Under the pieces are notes generated by a model that searched no databases, was not told the DNA's origin, and saw only the letters and a list, made by a program, of their open reading frames with translations. 64,000 nt of DNA from Pyronema omphalodes (Eukaryota > Ascomycota > Pezizomycetes > Pezizales > Pyronemataceae), in the NCBI GenBank assembly GCA_024516155.1, contig JAJJXM010000111.1, positions 22,495-86,494 of the forward strand, written 5' to 3'. Both the position numbers and the translations under genes were made by a program. Within the stretch, counting starts at the first letter, position 1; each line of letters opens with the position of its first letter. Below, in pieces: positions 51,256 through 61,437 of this stretch.

Positions 51256-54200
51256 CTAATCCGAATACTCTGAGTCTGCATCAAATGTTAGCTCCGAACA
51301 CAGCGAGTCTGTATCATATTCCATCTCCGAATCCGACTCCTCCTGCTCTGAGACGTCGGAGTCGATGCCCATGAGAAGCCCGACCACTTTCTGATTCCAT
51401 GCCAGTTTCAGCGGTGTCCACCCGTGCTTATCGGTTGCTGAAGCGTCGGCGCCCTTATCCATGAGCAACGGGACCACTTTGTAACGCCCAGTCACCGACG
51501 CCAGATGCAACGGTGTCTGCCCATTACTGTCTATAGCTGAGACAACAGCACCATTCTCCATGAGCAGTCGGGCTACCGACCTATTTCCTGTCAGATGCAG
51601 CAGTGTCTGCCCGTTCTTATCGGTTGCTGAGATGTCGGCGCCCTTGTCAATGAGGAGTTGCACCACCTTCTTATCCTCTGCTAGATGCAGCGGCGTTTTC
51701 CCTTCATTATCGGTTGCTGAGATGTCGGCGCCATTTTGAATGAGCAGCGGGATCACATCAGTTCTTTCCCACCGAGATACAATATGCAGTGGTGTGTGCC
51801 CGTCCTTATCGGTGGCTGAGACGTCGGCACCATTGTCAATGAGCAGTTGGGCGATCCTCTCATCCCAAGGCAGATGCAGCGGTGTCCGCCCGTCCTTATC
51901 GGTGGCTGAGACGTCGGCGCCATTGTCAATGAGCAGTTGGGCGATCCTCTCATCCCAAGCCAGATGCAGCGGTGTCTGCCCGTCCTTATCGGTGGCTGAG
52001 ACGTCGGCGCCCTTCTCAATGAGCAGCTGGATCATATTGTAACGCCCATACATCACTGCCACATGCAGCGGTGTCTGCCCGTTATTATCGGTTACTGAGA
52101 CGTCGGCGCCCTTCTCAATGAGCAGTTGGGCGATCCTCTCATTCCGAGCCAGATGCAGCGGTGTCTGCCCGTCCTTATCGGTGGCTGAGACGTCGGCGCC
52201 CTTCTCAATGAGCAGCACGATCACATCAGTTCTTTCCCACCGAGATGCAATATGCAGTGGTGTGTGCCCGTCCTTATCGGTGGCTGAGACGTCGGCACCA
52301 TTGTCAATGAGCAGTTGGGCGATCCTCTCATCCCAAGCCAGATGCAGCGGTGTCTGCCCGTCCTTATCGGTTGCTGAGATGTCGGCGCCCTTGTCAATGA
52401 GGAGTTGCACCACCTTCTTATCCTCTGCTAGATGCAGCGGCGTTTTCCCTTCATTATCGGTTGCTGAGATGTCGGCGCCATTTTGAATGAGCAGCGGGAT
52501 CACATCAGTTCTTTCCCGCCGAGATGCAATATGCAGTGGTGTGTGCCCGTCCTTATCGGTGGCTGAGACGTCGGCGCCATTTTCAATGAGCAGTTGGGCG
52601 ATCCTTTCATTCTCAGCCAGATGCAGCGGTGTCTTCCCGTTCTTATCGATTACTGAGACGTCGGCACCATTGTCAATGAGCAGTTGGGCGATCTTTTCGT
52701 CCAGAGCCAGATGCAGCGGTGTCTTCCCGTTCTCATCGATTGCTGAGACGTCGGCACCATTGTCAATGAGCAGTTGGGCGATCTTCTCATTCCGAGCCAG
52801 ATGCAGCGGTGTCTGCCCTTTGTTATCGATTGCTAAGACGTCGGCACCGTGATCGATTAGCAATAACGCTGTGTTGAGGTCTCCAAGTCGAGATGACAAG
52901 AGAAGTAAACTGCCCAAGTCGAGCTTCGAGTCATGACGAGTCAACTCGAATGCCGACGTGAAGATGCTGCTCAGCCCAAACGCGCAGACCAAGGCGAGAA
53001 CGTTGTCGGCTCCTCTTCGATAGTGCATAATTCTACGCCAGAAGTTGTCGTGTGTCCAGTAAATATGCTCAACCCACTCGCGATGATAGCCAAGGACTTG
53101 TTGGTAGTTGCTTTCCGATGCAAATACATTCCATAAGTCAATGAGGGTCTGACAGTTATTGATGGCTGTGCAACTAGAGAAGTGCCATGGCCAAAACAGC
53201 ATGGAGTATGACAATAGGTGACGATTTTCGTACTCGCCTTCTGTAAGGTAGCCCTCCTCATAACTACCCCATAAACTCGGAGAGCACAACAGTGAAAGGC
53301 AACCTTTTGCGACTTCGGCATGAGAAGTGGCTTTGGTGAGTTCAGGCTTAGTTTCCAGATACTCCTGCACCGAAAGATGTGCAAAGCGGAAAACATTGAG
53401 AGTTTCGTCCAAAATGAGGAAGTTTTGGCATCTTTTCAACAATTCATTCGCGTTTATTCCGGTCTTGCGAGAGAACTCTCCCGACTTTCCAACCTCAACT
53501 CTGATTGCGTCGAGCAGGGTTTCAGTCCGCAACGGTTCGTATGAACACTGGATCCAGCGGAACGCGCTGATTGCTAATTGAGGAGCGCTGCCTTTCTGAA
53601 AAGTGATCATTTGGTAGATGCCGTCGTACATATCCGTCAGATCGTCCGGAAGAGTCTCTAATCTGGCTGTGACATCGTCCAGGGTGGGCATCTGGCAGAG
53701 AAAAGTGATTTGAAGGGCCGCCAATTGGAACCTAGCGTTTTCCTATCAGTCTCCGTGCCATCTGCAATCAAATAAATCGTATGGCGAACTTACATTCCCT
53801 TGGATCGCTCGCATAGCGTTTTGCATATTTCTTTTCTAAGCCCTTCGGATACCTCACCACTGAGCAGTTCCTTATCACTTATGGCGCTCTTGACTCTTAT
53901 TTCGACAAATCGGTTTATATCTTCGATATTATCATCGGGTTGTAACTCTATTCTGGGGAAGATCTCAAACTGTGCAACAATTTCGGGATCCATTCGTGTT
54001 GTTGCAAAAATCTTGACCAGATTTTTGGATTGTGTCATGATATCCTTTAGTGCCTTAAGCAGTCGCATTCGCTGGGCCTTCGCGACTTCGTCCAAGGCAT
54101 CTATACAAATCACGACCCGAGGATGTATATCCATGAGTTGAACGAGAAGCTTCTGACTGTCAGACAGACTCAGCGTCGAGGAAAGTTGCCCTTTGTTCTT

Positions 54201-55789
54201 TTGGTCCCGGTACATGTCCACAACCAGCGTTGGTAGTTTCTTGTCGTCAGAGTTGAACTGCGCAAACTGTTGTAATATCGCGCTCAGGATGCTTTCGGGT
54301 TCCCGACGACTTTCTTCGGCCCGATTACAATAGAAATACGCTATATTTGGCTCCGTCGTATCAAGTTTCAGAGTATCAATAACTGCCGATCTATATCAAT
54401 GTCGTGTTAGGCATATACTCCTGTGGTATCACGGGATGGTATTTATTGCTTACATAATGTATGTTTTACCGGCTCCAGCTGAATAATTGGGTTGTTGGCA
54501 AGACAAGAATAATGTGAATTAACGAGCCATATGGTGACTTACGGATTCCACGCAGCAATAACAGCTTCGAATCGTTGGATGATATCCAACTTTTGTACTC
54601 ATGCCTCTCAAAAAGCCACTGGCCAGTACCTTCCAGGCGCTCTTCACTAATGCGTTTGTGGTGTTTCGTGTAGGGAATCTCGGATATCCATTGTAGAATA
54701 GAAGATCTGTCACACTCTACTGAAGTGAGCGGATATTCGAAGTCTGTGGCAATATCGGATGATCCGCCATACCTTCTAACCAGTTTTGTATATTGTCGAG
54801 TTGGGGTTGAATATCCGATATTGTGTTATTCATGTTCTCTAACCGCGTTCGCAGGTCCTGCAAATCGCTCCGAGTAGCTAGGCTTTGTCAATATTTCCTG
54901 ACGTTCCAAGACTAGACCAGGCATAATACATTTTGCTTGTGCGACACTGGCGTCGCTCGTGACCGTTTTCTCCAAGCTATGAAGCCTTTGGAGGTCTTCC
55001 GCAATGTTTTGCATGGTGAATGTGGCTTTGAACTCGTTTTCTAAAAGAGCATTAGCAGCGGCATAGCGCTGTATGGCGGAAATATTCACCTTTCATTCTA
55101 TCGACAGCTTTGGCAAGGAACTTTAGTATTGCTATGTAAAGTCGGAGCATGGAGTTTTCCAGGTGTTTGGAAGCATCGGAGTCTTCCCTAAGATAAAGGA
55201 GCTCGTAAACTGTGCACCTATTGATAACACCAGCAATCATATCCAGTCCGTCTAGAATCGCGTCAAGTGTTTTCTGCCGATCCACGCAGAGCTGCGGAGC
55301 ATCCGCGATTAGCAGCTGCAATCAAAAACATGTAGCAGTGTAATCAACCTTGAGCAAAAGTCTAACCCCAGCCCACGGCAGTGCCGCATGCACAGGATCA
55401 TATTGGACCACAATGTCTCCGATCTCCTTAAACCAGTCCATGCAGCTGATCAATTTCTGGACCTTCGGGTACTTTTCCTTCTTCTCTTGGAGGCGCTTTT
55501 CCGCAGCAGATCTTGCTTTGGATACGCTGTCGACGGCGTTGGCCTGAAAATCGATATCTTTCAGCGTTTTGCGCTCCCGACTATCGATTTCATCGCTGTT
55601 TAATGCCGTACTCCACAGTGACTGGGTTTTGATAATGCTGGTTGCCGTTGAAGGGTTAGTCCATGGATCACCGGTGTTCCTCACTTTTGTTTCCTTTGGA
55701 GACTCGTCTTTTAATGCTTCTGATGACTTGAATAAACTGCGTAGTCTAAATCTTAGTCGGTCACGTTTCCTCGGCGTCGCGCTTGCCAT
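51256..55789 (-). CDS. NACHT-ankyrin STAND (NLR-like) protein
   Basis: Eight exons on the minus strand: 55789-55349, 55315-55090, 55040-54930, 54877-54773, 54719-54543 (or from 54716), 54478-54454, 54390-53794 and 53731-51256; about 1385 residues with all phases closing. The N-terminal ~300 residues are a helical fungal STAND N-domain (NACHT_N/DUF7708-like; HAALPWAGVRLLL). The NACHT NTPase follows: Walker A GIPGAGKT at 352-359, encoded mostly by a 25-nt exon, and Walker B VVICIDALDE near 454-463. A winged-helix-like region follows, then about 16 ankyrin repeats (about 845-1340) of the form GQTPLHLA...QLLIDNGADVSATDKD, many nearly identical. The tail is acidic. Fungal proteins of this design are thought to act in self/non-self recognition; the ligand is unknown. 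There is no sign of decay. Confidence 0.92.
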
Positions 55790-56335
55790 GATGGTAGTAG
55801 CTTCTGCAGTTGTACTGTACTTGCGGTATATAGTAGAGGTCTTCTCGGGAACGATATCGATTCTTGACTATTGTATTTTTCGTGTCGCAGCAACTACCAG
55901 CTCAGATTGATAGTAGCGTTTTAGGACGGGATGCGGGAATATAAACGTCGAGACGCCTGAGAACAACTAGATATCTGGCTGAATATGGAATTTGGACATG
56001 AATCGTATAGCAGTGGTTCTGAAGCGACGACACAGAGAACTGTATGGTGGAGTATGCCTCAATTCATGGCGGCGAGAGGTAGGCTGCGATGCCTCCGCTT
56101 TTCATCATCATCGTCACAGGGATGGTGACAGGGATTAAGATCCTCCCGAGTGATACATTCGATTCGAACTTCTCCTCGCTTGCAACACCGCTCTTCCTCG
56201 TAACCACGCCGCGGCTCCCGCTTAATCAGTAAATGCAGCCAATACAAAGCAACTTGGATATCCCTGAATAAACGTTGGGGTTTGAGCACCAGTCTGGCAG
56301 CCAGTGTATGACAGTACATATTAGATTTGAAAGTT
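55790..56335. other. Upstream region of the NLR-like gene
   Basis: This 546 bp lies between the NLR-like start codon and a transposon insertion. It should contain the core promoter and 5' leader. Apart from the 10 bp target duplication at its far end I see nothing distinctive. Confidence 0.5.
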
Positions 56336-57128
56336 GAGCAAAGGTCTACAATGCCCGTCTCTTGGCGCATTGTGTTTCTAAATGCCCGACCGGTTTACAA
56401 TGCCCGACATCCCTGCACAAAAAATTGATGACTAAGGCTCACTTGTGGCTGAAGAACACGCGCGAATGAATAACACACGCGAACGGGGACGGAAAATATC
56501 GATACTTGACATAATCACGGTGCGATTAGCAGAAAAATTTGGAATTCAATAATAATAAAATAATTTTTTTGGACAGCGTAAACCCCCATGGAAGTACGCG
56601 CGGACGGAAAGCACGCGCGTAAGGGCACGCGAATGAGGACGCGATTAAATGTAAAATCTGGATGTTAATAATTACCACGTGATCAATTGGGGAATTTTCA
56701 ATTTCGAATTTAATTTTCTTTTATTTTATATTTTATTTTATTTATTTTTTCTACAAAAATTCGACCATGCGCACATCGTGGCCCTCTCCTCTGAAGCAAG
56801 AACACCACGCGTTACACCCGACCGGGCACTTCCAGCGCGCCCATAAATTTAGCCTGACGAGTACACTGCTTCCCCATTATGCGCCGTACTCTTGCTGGTC
56901 GGCCTCGCGGTTTGTTTTTGGAAGAGGGGCGGGCGACAAAGTGGTTGTCGACATGGAGATAAACGCGCTGGTCGGGAGACGTGCGCACGGAGACATTGGC
57001 AATGAGCACTTTACGCCACAGCTAGGCCTTAGTCATCCATTTTTTGTGCAGGGGTGTCGGGCATTGTAGACCGGTCGGGCATTTAGAAACACAATGCGCC
57101 AAGAGACGGGCATTGTAGACCTTTGCTC
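56336..57128. mobile_element. Non-autonomous Mutator-like TIR element (MITE-like)
   Basis: A 793 bp element bounded by 103 bp terminal inverted repeats (56336-56438 and 57026-57128) that match with only about three mismatches and start GAGCAAAGGTCTACAATG. It is flanked by a perfect 10 bp direct repeat TTTGAAAGTT (56326-56335 and 57129-57138), i.e. the target-site duplication. Long inverted repeats plus a 9-11 bp duplication are typical of Mutator-like elements. The interior has no transposase; it is AT-rich in the middle with several ACGCG words. It sits about 550 bp upstream of the NLR-like gene and may alter its promoter. Confidence 0.88.
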
Positions 57129-57177
57129 TTTGAAAGTTACGCTAAATTAAGTCTTGGCATGCCTTGACATATACATA

Positions 57178-57544
57178 CAGTCGAACCTCTTTATAAGAGT
57201 ACGCCGGGACCGGAGGGGTGTACTCTTATAATGACGAAACTCTTCCCCACAGGTTGGCTTGGCGCGAGTGATCGCTTGAGACCCGGCGCGCTGGGGGTGG
57301 TGTGTACCGCCCCTCAGCCCCAAGGTAGTGCATTAGCGCCACCTTGACACGAGTATACCCTGCTCAGCACCTTCGCCCAGACCTCTATCTTAAGAGTATG
57401 CTAACAATTTTTCGCATTTCCTTAAGAGTATTTTAGTATCGAGGTTACTCTTATTTCCCATACAAAAATCGTCGGGACCACGGCTATGCACTCTTATGAA
57501 GAGGTTATTCTTATAATTGGTACGCTTATAAAAAGGTTCGACTG
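57178..57544. mobile_element. pogo/Fot1-like MITE
   Basis: A 367 bp element starting CAGTCGAACCTCTTTATAAG and ending with the inverse (reverse complement CAGTCGAACCTTTTTATAAG), flanked by TA on each side (57176-57177 and 57545-57546). CAG termini with a TA duplication fit the pogo/Fot1 branch of Tc1/mariner. Further copies of a CTCTT(A/C)ATAAGAGT-type motif lie inside both ends. No transposase, so it depends on one supplied elsewhere. Confidence 0.85.
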
Positions 57545-57546
57545 TA

Positions 57547-58164
57547 CTGGCATTCCAAGCACGTCTAATCGTTCTTTCCGATCATCCAAAGAATTTTAAT
57601 CTTCAGTTCGCTTCTTTATCGCCATTCAACGGCAAAGATCAACGCACCAGGGTGTGATGACCAATGGTAGTTGTATACAACGAACGTAAACCTGGCAGAA
57701 GTAACTCCGATGCATCTCGGCAACTTTTGCATTATTACGAAGAAGCGAGGTTTTGTTTGTTTTGTATCATACACTGTTCGAGGCCTGAAAGGCCTATGCA
57801 GGAAGAAAGAAATCCTGGTATCCCGTCCTCGTGGCCAAGACCACCTAATGAGGCGCCCCTATCTCCTATTCCCGTTACACACCCCAGAAGTAAAAAAATA
57901 AAAAGAAGAAAGCAAATACTCAGTCAAACCGTGCACCCCCAGAAAGAAAAGAAAGGAAAGAAAGAAAAGAAAAAAAAATAAAAAGGAAAGGAGACAAAGT
58001 CGCTTAGAAGCGGACTGCTCTAATACATCGCGAGAAAAAACAGAGGAAACCAAAGATACGCGTCTTAACCCAACGAAAAGAAAAAGAAAAAGGAAAATCC
58101 CCGCATCCCGTATCACCTCATTCCCCGTATCCTCCCAATTTGGCCTCACCCACCCGTGCCATTC
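57547..58164. other. Spacer and 3' region of the LINE fragment
   Basis: The part below about 57.9 kb has no recognised content. From 57.9 to 58.16 kb the minus strand probably carries the 3' untranslated tail of the LINE fragment, which includes a long pyrimidine-rich (TTTCTTTTC) tract. Confidence 0.4.
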
Positions 58165-58650
58165 TCATTCCACATAGCGCCTACCCACCTCCGTGGCTGC
58201 TAGGAATTCCAAGATCGCTTTGGTAAGCCGATCGTCCGAAAAAATCTCCACCGCCTTCAGCCTTCCCCGCCGTCGCCGCGGCTTTCCAGTTATTTTTTCC
58301 ACCTCTTGAGCGAGTACCTCGTACTCACGTTGCCAGCGATCGCAGGCACCAAACAGGTGACCCCGCGTTTGGCGTTCTCCGGAATCGCACCACCAACAGC
58401 GATCGGAGTCTTTTTTCTTTATGCGCACCAGGTGGGTGCCTATCAGCGCGTGACCGGAGGCAATCTGGTAGAACACCGCAGCCCGGTGTTTCGGCACGGT
58501 TTTCAGGCCGTCGCGGATGCCCCACTTCTTTCGTGGGCGGTAGGCTGCGTTAAGGTCGGTACGCTGGCGTACCCACTTCGATGCGATCGCCTTGGGTGTA
58601 ACGGCGAACAAGGGAGAGATAGCTGACGGAGAACCTGAGGGCTCTTCTCA
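58165..58650 (-). pseudogene. Tad1-like LINE reverse transcriptase, C-terminal fragment
   Basis: The minus-strand frame (end 58165) encodes about 150 residues typical of the C-terminus of fungal Tad1-clade non-LTR retrotransposon ORF2: HRAAVFYQIASGHALIGTHL, RIKKKDSDRCWWC and a following H...C...W pattern that completes a CCHC zinc knuckle. The reverse transcriptase and endonuclease parts are missing. The frame is cut by stops at about 58650, where the sequence becomes the LTR of gypsy element A. The simplest reading is that element A inserted into this LINE, and the missing 5' part lies outside the window. Confidence 0.82.
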
Positions 58651-58918
58651 ATTATTCACTCTTGAGTTCAATGGATATATCCTTATAATAACTTCAACGT
58701 TAGAAACTCTTAAGCTGTGTCTAGCATCAACTTAAAGACTTTCTGTGTTTAGAAGTTAAGGAAATAAACAAAGATTTCAAGGGACAAAGAGATCCAAAGA
58801 CGGGGACGAGAACGAGGACGTAAACAAAGATTTTCGACAAAGTATTTGAATTTGTAAATAAACAAATAACTGTGTAAGGAGAAAAGAAAAACAAAATAAA
58901 CAAACAAAGAAACAATCC

Positions 58919-58928
58919 TCTTATATAC
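58919..58928 (-). promoter_or_regulatory. TATA box in LTR A
   Basis: GTATATAAGAGG on the minus strand, the only good TATA box in the LTR, positioned so that transcription would run toward the LTR end as expected for an LTR promoter. The R/U5 part would lie between here and about 58.65 kb. Confidence 0.6.
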
Positions 58929-59082
58929 AATTTTTCCTCCTTACACGCCGAGCCACTACTTGCAGAATTTTCCCGAAAAATAACTAAGTAAACAACGCGG
59001 TCGCGGTTGCGCGTTCTAGACGCGCTAACGTGTTCGTACCAAATTAGCGTGTTTGCGTGCACAGCCTCGTCGCGCGCTCGTT

Positions 59083-59150
59083 AGCGTATCTCGCGTGCGC
59101 AATAGCGTAACTCGCGTGCGCGGTAGCGTACTTCGCGTGCGCGCTAGCGT
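59083..59150. repeat. 21 bp tandem repeat in LTR A
   Basis: Three copies of a TAGCGTA...TCGCGTGCGC unit plus a partial fourth. They are strongly CG-rich, in contrast to the AT-rich flanks. Confidence 0.8.
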
Positions 59151-59603
59151 AACCCTAAGCGTTGTCACGCGCGCGCTTCCGTAACCCTAATCGTGCGCGT
59201 GTGTCCGTAACCCTAACCCTAGCTGTGCGCGTACGGTCACAAACCTAACCCTAGTTTGTGTGCGTGCGGGTGCAACCCTAACCCTAGTCACGTGAAACCA
59301 GATCAGCTGCGATTGGAAAGATGGTGCAATACTGATAAGGTCACATGACTAGATCTTATCTTATCGATAAGATGATCGTGCCCTAGCCCTAGTCACGTGT
59401 GCGCACATTAGTAGACCAGTGCGCGTGCATACTGATCTACTATTGATTAGAACACGTGACCGATCTTATCTAATCGGAGAAGATGATCGGTAGACCGTAG
59501 GTATGGAATTTCCGAAACGGGATCCGAGCTGACCCCTAACCCTGGGGGTAAGTCACGTGACCTTTTTGACAATTTGGGAATTGAGCGCAACCCTAACCCA
59601 GGC
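59151..59603 (-). repeat. Dispersed telomere-like GGGTTAG motifs in LTR A
   Basis: CCCTAA-type words on the plus strand occur at about 59151, 59182, 59207, 59272, 59533 and 59589 (several as CCCTAACCCTA doublets), with variants at 59241 and 59381. They are dispersed among unique sequence, so they are not a chromosome end. Confidence 0.85.
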
Positions 59604-59775
59604 GAGTGACGAGTGATGATCGGAGACCGAAGGATAATAGAAATAAATAAACAAACGAGTGCTGGATAATGAAGCGAATGATAATAGGTGAATGAATGAC
59701 GAGGAGGGGGAAGGTAATAATTCTCGAGCCGTGACAGGATCCCCCTTCTTGGACTGAGCTCCGGCGAAGTAACTT

Positions 59776-61437
59776 CTAAGATAAGTTGGGGAGGGGTCCC
59801 GGTTTATCGGGATACTTTTTATGAAAGTCGTCAACGGCTTTACTGTCGGAATGGAGTTCGGCGGGTTCCCAATCGGGCATATCGTATCCAACCCATTTAA
59901 CCATATACTGAAGTTTCTTCCGGTGAATTCGGGAGTCGAGGATAGCTTCGATGAAGTATTCGTCTTCACCGTCGATTTCCACCGGGGGTGGTGGGTCTGA
60001 TTGTTGACCGGGGTAGGGGTCATTCGCAGCGGGTTCCAATAAGGAAACATGTTGAACGTTGTGACATTTCATTGTCGGAGGTAGTTCTAATCGATAGGCA
60101 TAGGGGGATACTTTGGCGATAATCTTGAGGGGTCCGTAACGTTTGTTGTCTAGTTTCCGGGAGGGTCGACGGGTTTTCCAATTACGGGCATTCATCCATA
60201 CCAGATCTCCGGGCTGATAATTCGGTGACGGGAGTCGATGTTTATCGGCATTCTCTTGATAACGTAGATTAGCTCTGTTGATCTCAGCTCGTAAATGGTT
60301 ATGGATTTCGGCGAGAGTTTTCGAAGTTGTGAGGGCCCGTCGATCGTTTACATCGTTCGTAGCTGCTGGAAGTAAATCGAATTGACAACGGGGGTCGAAT
60401 CCTTTATTGGCAAAGAACGGGGAAGTTCCCGTTGTTTCGGATGCTTGGTTATTCGCAGCGAATTCCGCTAATGGTAACCAGTCAGCCCAATCGTCTTGAA
60501 GATAGTTGACGTGAGCTCGGAGGTATTGTTCCATAATGGCGTTCATTCGTTCTGTTTGGCCGTCCGTTTGGGGATGGAATGCTGTAGATAATCGAGGCTC
60601 GATTCCCAAACGTCGACAGAGATTCTTCCAAAACAAAGCAGCGAATTGGGGTCCTCGATCAGAGATAATGGTCAGAGGGAGTCCATGCAATCGAAAGATG
60701 TGGGTAATAAACAAAGACGATAATTCCTTTGCGTCGATGTCTGTTCGACAGGCAATCAGATGTCGTTCTTTGGTTAATCTATCCACAACTACCCAAATTG
60801 CATCACACCCATTGGACCACGGTAATCCTGTTACGAAGTCCATTGATATGTCCTGCCAGGGTCTTTCTGGAATAGGTAGTGGACGTAGGATACCAAACGG
60901 GGCATGTCTGGTAGGTTTCGAACGTTGGCAGGTATGACAATTTCGAATATATCTTTCCACGTCTGTCCTCATCTGGGGCCACGTGTAGGTTCTTGAGAGG
61001 TATTCTAATGTTTTAGATCTACCTGGGTGTCCAGCCGTAGGAGAGTCGTGGTGTTGTTGCATTAGGTGTAATCGTAGGGGTTCGTAATTCGGGACCCATA
61101 AACATCCCCGGTAGAATAAACGGTTATTGTTTACTGTACATTCAGCTAATGTAATGTCTTTACAATAACGAGTGTTATTGTTTAGCATTTCAATAACCTT
61201 AATAGGGAATGGGTCTTTCTCGTAGGCTTCCGTGAAGAGCTGGGATAAGGTGGGGTTTGTTTGTTGTGGGTCCGGTATTACGGTTTGTTGCGAATTCGTT
61301 ATTGTTTGTTGATTACTGGGGGTAACAGCCGCAGCGTGAAGGATATTCTCTGGCTTAATGATCGTTGTGTGGTTCTCTAGGGAGCGTTCATCCCCCTCTG
61401 TCACAACGCTCCCGTGACATGCTCCTGGCCTCCGCCG
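59776..61437 (-). CDS. Gypsy element A pol: integrase with chromodomain (5'-truncated)
   Basis: A minus-strand frame of about 550 residues with no internal stop. Order: RNase H-integrase linker, HHCC zinc finger (HHDSPTAGHPG...CHTCQRSK), D,D,E integrase core (MDFVTGLP, ISDRGPQF, DGQTERMNAIMEQYLR), GPL/GPG-type region (QPGDLVWMNARNWKTRRPSRKL), and a C-terminal chromodomain (YMVKWVGYDMPDWEP). This makes it a chromovirus of the Ty3/gypsy group. Protease, reverse transcriptase and RNase H are missing. The genuine element sequence stops at about 61398, where another element's LTR begins, so the last codons of the open frame (61399-61437) belong to that LTR. The surviving part is otherwise intact, so the interruption is fairly recent. 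Confidence 0.93.
   Translation of the reverse strand, partial: RRRPGACHGSVVTEGDERSLENHTTIIKPENILHAAAVTPSNQQTITNSQQTVIPDPQQTNPTLSQLFTEAYEKDPFPIKVIEMLNNNTRYCKDITLAECTVNNNRLFYRGCLWVPNYEPLRLHLMQQHHDSPTAGHPGRSKTLEYLSRTYTWPQMRTDVERYIRNCHTCQRSKPTRHAPFGILRPLPIPERPWQDISMDFVTGLPWSNGCDAIWVVVDRLTKERHLIACRTDIDAKELSSLFITHIFRLHGLPLTIISDRGPQFAALFWKNLCRRLGIEPRLSTAFHPQTDGQTERMNAIMEQYLRAHVNYLQDDWADWLPLAEFAANNQASETTGTSPFFANKGFDPRCQFDLLPAATNDVNDRRALTTSKTLAEIHNHLRAEINRANLRYQENADKHRLPSPNYQPGDLVWMNARNWKTRRPSRKLDNKRYGPLKIIAKVSPYAYRLELPPTMKCHNVQHVSLLEPAANDPYPGQQSDPPPPVEIDGEDEYFIEAILDSRIHRKKLQYMVKWVGYDMPDWEPAELHSDSKAVDDFHKKYPDKPGPLPNLS

Larger units (their letters stand above)
58650..59736 (-). mobile_element. 3' LTR of gypsy element A
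   Basis: On the minus strand a purine-rich tract AAGAAGGGGGATCC is followed by TGTCACGGCTCGAG, a standard polypurine-tract/LTR-start arrangement, 40 nt after the element's pol stop. The LTR then runs about 1.1 kb to the LINE fragment; its exact end is unresolved. It contains telomere-like GGGTTAG motifs, a 21 bp GCGCACGCGA-type tandem repeat (about 59083-59150), several CACGTG/CACGTGAC boxes, inverted GATAAG motifs and a TATA box. This is a large and unusually motif-rich U3. Confidence 0.72.

Noticed and set aside
56767..57069. Possible coding sequence inside the Mutator-like element
   Set aside because: About 100 residues, runs into the inverted repeat, no transposase motif; the element is non-autonomous.
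58165..59736. Chromosome end (true telomere) because of CCCTAA words
   Set aside because: Motifs are dispersed, not tandem, and lie between a pol gene and a TATA box inside an LTR; sequence continues on both sides.
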